Part shown: positions 5,562 through 6,332 of the stretch, piece after piece | Layout of the letters: every line of letters starts with the position of its first letter | How positions within the stretch are numbered: the stretch's first letter is position 1 | Source: Planctomycetota bacterium | GTDB lineage: Bacteria; Planctomycetota; Planctomycetia; Pirellulales; Pirellulaceae | Assembly: GCA_019347795.1 (NCBI GenBank) | Contig: JAHWKS010000361.1 | Location: 1 to 6,332 of the forward strand | Direction of reading: 5' to 3' | DNA length: 6,332 nt | The notes under the pieces: generated by a model | What the model was told of the DNA's origin: nothing | Seen by the model: the letters and a program-made list of their open reading frames with translations, nothing else | Database searches by the model: none | Translations under genes and position numbers: made by a program

Positions 5562-5783
5562 CTACCTGTCCAGGCGAACACGTCGAGCCAGCGCCACAAC
5601 CTCCTGGCGGATCGCCTCGGGCAGGTCGGGCCAAGCCTGGACCACCACCAACAGATCGGTGTCGAGAGGGCCATTTTCGGCGGCGATTGCGTCGGATCGT
5701 GCAGCGCCCGCTGACAGCAGGAGTCGTAAGCTATTGGCGTGCAAGGAGGTTACGGCGTTTGGTTCGAATCCTGTGCCGCCCAC
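5562..5783 (-). CDS. 73-aa ORF beginning in the tRNA scar
   Basis: The frame opens at a GTG (5781-5783) that is the antisense of the tRNA 3' end, so its first residues (GGTGFEP) are an artefact seen wherever ORFs start in tRNA genes. Further in, the frame looks more protein-like: SDAIAAENGP, then LDTDLLVVVQAWPDLPEAIRQ and EVVALARRVRLDR, ending in TAG. From memory, a segment of the form DxDL-VV-AWPxLP-xIR recurs at the ends of small planctomycete ORFs next to tRNA-targeted elements. The true start may be internal; a TTG about 13 codons in is one option. It may be a remnant C-terminus or a small element-borne protein whose reading frame happens to cross the attachment site. No integrase catalytic residues are present. 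Confidence 0.35.
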   Translation of the reverse strand: MGGTGFEPNAVTSLHANSLRLLLSAGAARSDAIAAENGPLDTDLLVVVQAWPDLPEAIRQEVVALARRVRLDR

Positions 5784-5784
5784 C
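5761..5784 (+). other. tRNA 3'-end fragment: probable attachment site and right boundary of the element
   Basis: The sequence reads GG, T-loop TTCGAAT (5763-5769), CCTGT as the 3' T-stem, GCCGCCC as the 3' acceptor strand (5775-5781), discriminator A5782, then CC. The 5' T-stem strand should be ACAGG, but the window has TTTGG, so pairing fails upstream of 5761. No GGGCGGC acceptor 5' strand or plausible anticodon arm is present in the preceding 100 bases. The homology therefore stops inside the T-arm, as expected when an element has integrated at a tRNA 3' end. The isoacceptor cannot be told from this fragment. Confidence 0.75.
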
Positions 5785-5786
5785 TG

Positions 5787-5821
5787 AAGCCTTGCGGGTC
5801 AATGACTTGCGAGGCTTTTTT
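5787..5821 (+). terminator. Rho-independent terminator of the interrupted tRNA gene
   Basis: AAGCCTTGCGGGTC (5787-5800) pairs with GACTTGCGAGGCTT (5804-5817) to give a 14-bp stem with three G-T wobbles and an AAT triloop. A run of six T follows at 5816-5821, overlapping the stem base. It begins two bases after the tRNA fragment, and so is most simply the host tRNA gene's own terminator, left in place when the element inserted. Confidence 0.85.
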
Positions 5822-5905
5822 CGTTGCGCAGGGTGGAGCGGGTTTGCGGCCGTCGTTGCGGATTGTCGGGTTCGTCGCCGAAGCGCGTATAGGCCGCGAA
5901 TGTTC

Positions 5906-5934
5906 TTGATGCGGGGGAGGGGGATCGGTATCCT
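5906..5934 (+). promoter_or_regulatory. Candidate sigma-70-type promoter for the DUF1549 gene
   Basis: TTGATG (5906-5911) and TATCCT (5929-5934) each match the -35 and -10 consensus at four of six positions and are separated by exactly 17 bases. A start near 5941 would give a leader of about 54 bases to the ATG at 5995. The purine-rich spacer is unusual, and the call rests only on sequence match and position. Confidence 0.35.
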
Positions 5935-5994
5935 ATCAACTGCAATTGATGGATGGCTATCCTTTTTCCCGCCTTGGCGCCTCCCTCCGCAATC

Positions 5995-6332
5995 ATGCCC
6001 TTTCGGATTTTTGTCCCTTGGCCGCGCTTCCTCGCGTGGATGATTCTTGTCTTCTCGGCGGCGGGCTTTGGCGCGCAGGCGTCGGCCGACGAGCCGCTGC
6101 ACCGGCGGATCGATGCTTTGATGGATGCGGCCCGCACGGGGCCGGCGCCGGCGGCGAGTGACGATGCGACGTTCCTTCGTCGGCTGCACCTTGATCTGTG
6201 GGGGTGCATTCCTGGCGCCGAGGACGTTGCGGCGTTTCTGGAGGACCAGTCGCCGGGGAAGCGCGAGCAGGCGGTCGATCGGCTGTTGGACGATCCGCGC
6301 TTCGTGCGGCGGATGACGATCGTCCTCGACCG
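5995..6332 (+). CDS. Secreted DUF1549 (PSCyt2) domain protein, C-terminus beyond the right edge
   Basis: The frame runs from the ATG at 5995 to the edge (112 codons visible). Residues 1-31 form a Sec-type signal peptide: basic Arg4 and Arg11, a hydrophobic core (FLAWMILVFSAAGFGA) and an AxA-type cleavage site QASA before Asp32. From about residue 57, FLRRLHLDLWGCIPGAEDV followed by AAFLEDQSPGKREQAVDRLL and DDPRFVRRM matches the opening of DUF1549, a domain of large extracytoplasmic planctomycete proteins usually followed by DUF1553 and sometimes linked to cytochrome-type domains. Function in the family is not established. An in-frame ATG at 5953 would add 14 residues before the signal peptide and is less likely; neither start has a Shine-Dalgarno sequence, which is common in planctomycetes. 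This is host chromosome, not element. Confidence 0.88.
   Translation, partial: MPFRIFVPWPRFLAWMILVFSAAGFGAQASADEPLHRRIDALMDAARTGPAPAASDDATFLRRLHLDLWGCIPGAEDVAAFLEDQSPGKREQAVDRLLDDPRFVRRMTIVLD

Noticed and set aside
5396..5674. Minus-strand 92-codon ORF
   Set aside because: Overlaps the start of the 273-aa gene and the 73-aa frame in a third frame; composition resembles shadow translation.
5690..5784. Complete tRNA gene
   Set aside because: Only the 3' end is present; no acceptor 5' strand, D-arm or anticodon arm can be built from the preceding bases and the T-stem is mispaired.
5731..6189. Minus-strand arginine-rich ORFs (also 5799-6209)
   Set aside because: They are antisense to the tRNA terminator and to the DUF1549 gene.
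1..6332. CRISPR array or insertion sequence ends
   Set aside because: No regularly spaced repeats and no transposase or terminal inverted repeats were found.

Overview
The window appears to be the right-hand end of an integrated mobile element in a planctomycete chromosome, followed by about 550 bases of host DNA. The host assignment rests on the last gene. It starts at 5995, runs off the right edge, and encodes a secreted protein whose signal peptide leads into a DUF1549 (planctomycete cytochrome-type PSCyt2) domain, a family greatly expanded in Planctomycetes. The host side begins just after a 24-base tRNA 3' end (T-loop, 3' acceptor strand, discriminator base and CC) at 5761-5784. That fragment has no matching 5' half and is followed by a strong rho-independent terminator (5787-5821). 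This is the usual scar of tRNA-targeted integration: the displaced native 3' end stays with the host terminator, and the complete tRNA should lie at the far, unseen end of the element.

Everything I regard as coding left of the tRNA scar is on the minus strand, so the genes read from right to left. They are: a small ORF that begins inside the tRNA scar (5562-5783); an unrecognised 273-aa protein with a possible DNA-binding C-terminus (4630-5451); a short intergenic stretch with three CGCCCCACG repeats and a hairpin (4555-4629); a 63-aa hypothetical protein (4317-4508); an excisionase/AlpA-type helix-turn-helix protein (4103-4324); a small gene broken by two apparent frameshifts (3792-4027); a 49-aa peptide (3578-3727); a large protein of 887-900 aa (810-3473, or to 3512); a possible 55-aa ORF (646-813); and an unrecognised protein running off the left edge (<1-641).

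The main gene is the large one at 810-3473. It is a single-chain type IIB topoisomerase-like protein. A Topo VI B-type GHKL ATPase and transducer forms the N-terminal half, and a Topo VI A/Spo11-type tyrosine and Toprim module forms the C-terminal half. The ATPase boxes, switch lysine, catalytic tyrosine motif and metal-binding acidic residues can all be read. This architecture matches DNA topoisomerase VIII, known from free and integrated plasmids of archaea and bacteria, but the protein has a divergent ATP-lid motif and a long C-terminal extension. The 49-aa peptide just upstream repeats the tyrosine-motif segment of this enzyme with 12 identities over 19 ungapped positions, which is the least expected observation here.

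Taken together, the island looks like an integrated plasmid or integrative element whose module contains an Xis-like regulator and a fused topoisomerase. The genes from about 4508 leftward are closely packed and could be co-transcribed. No integrase, relaxase or complete replication gene is visible, so the mobility and replication genes must lie beyond the left edge or be absent.
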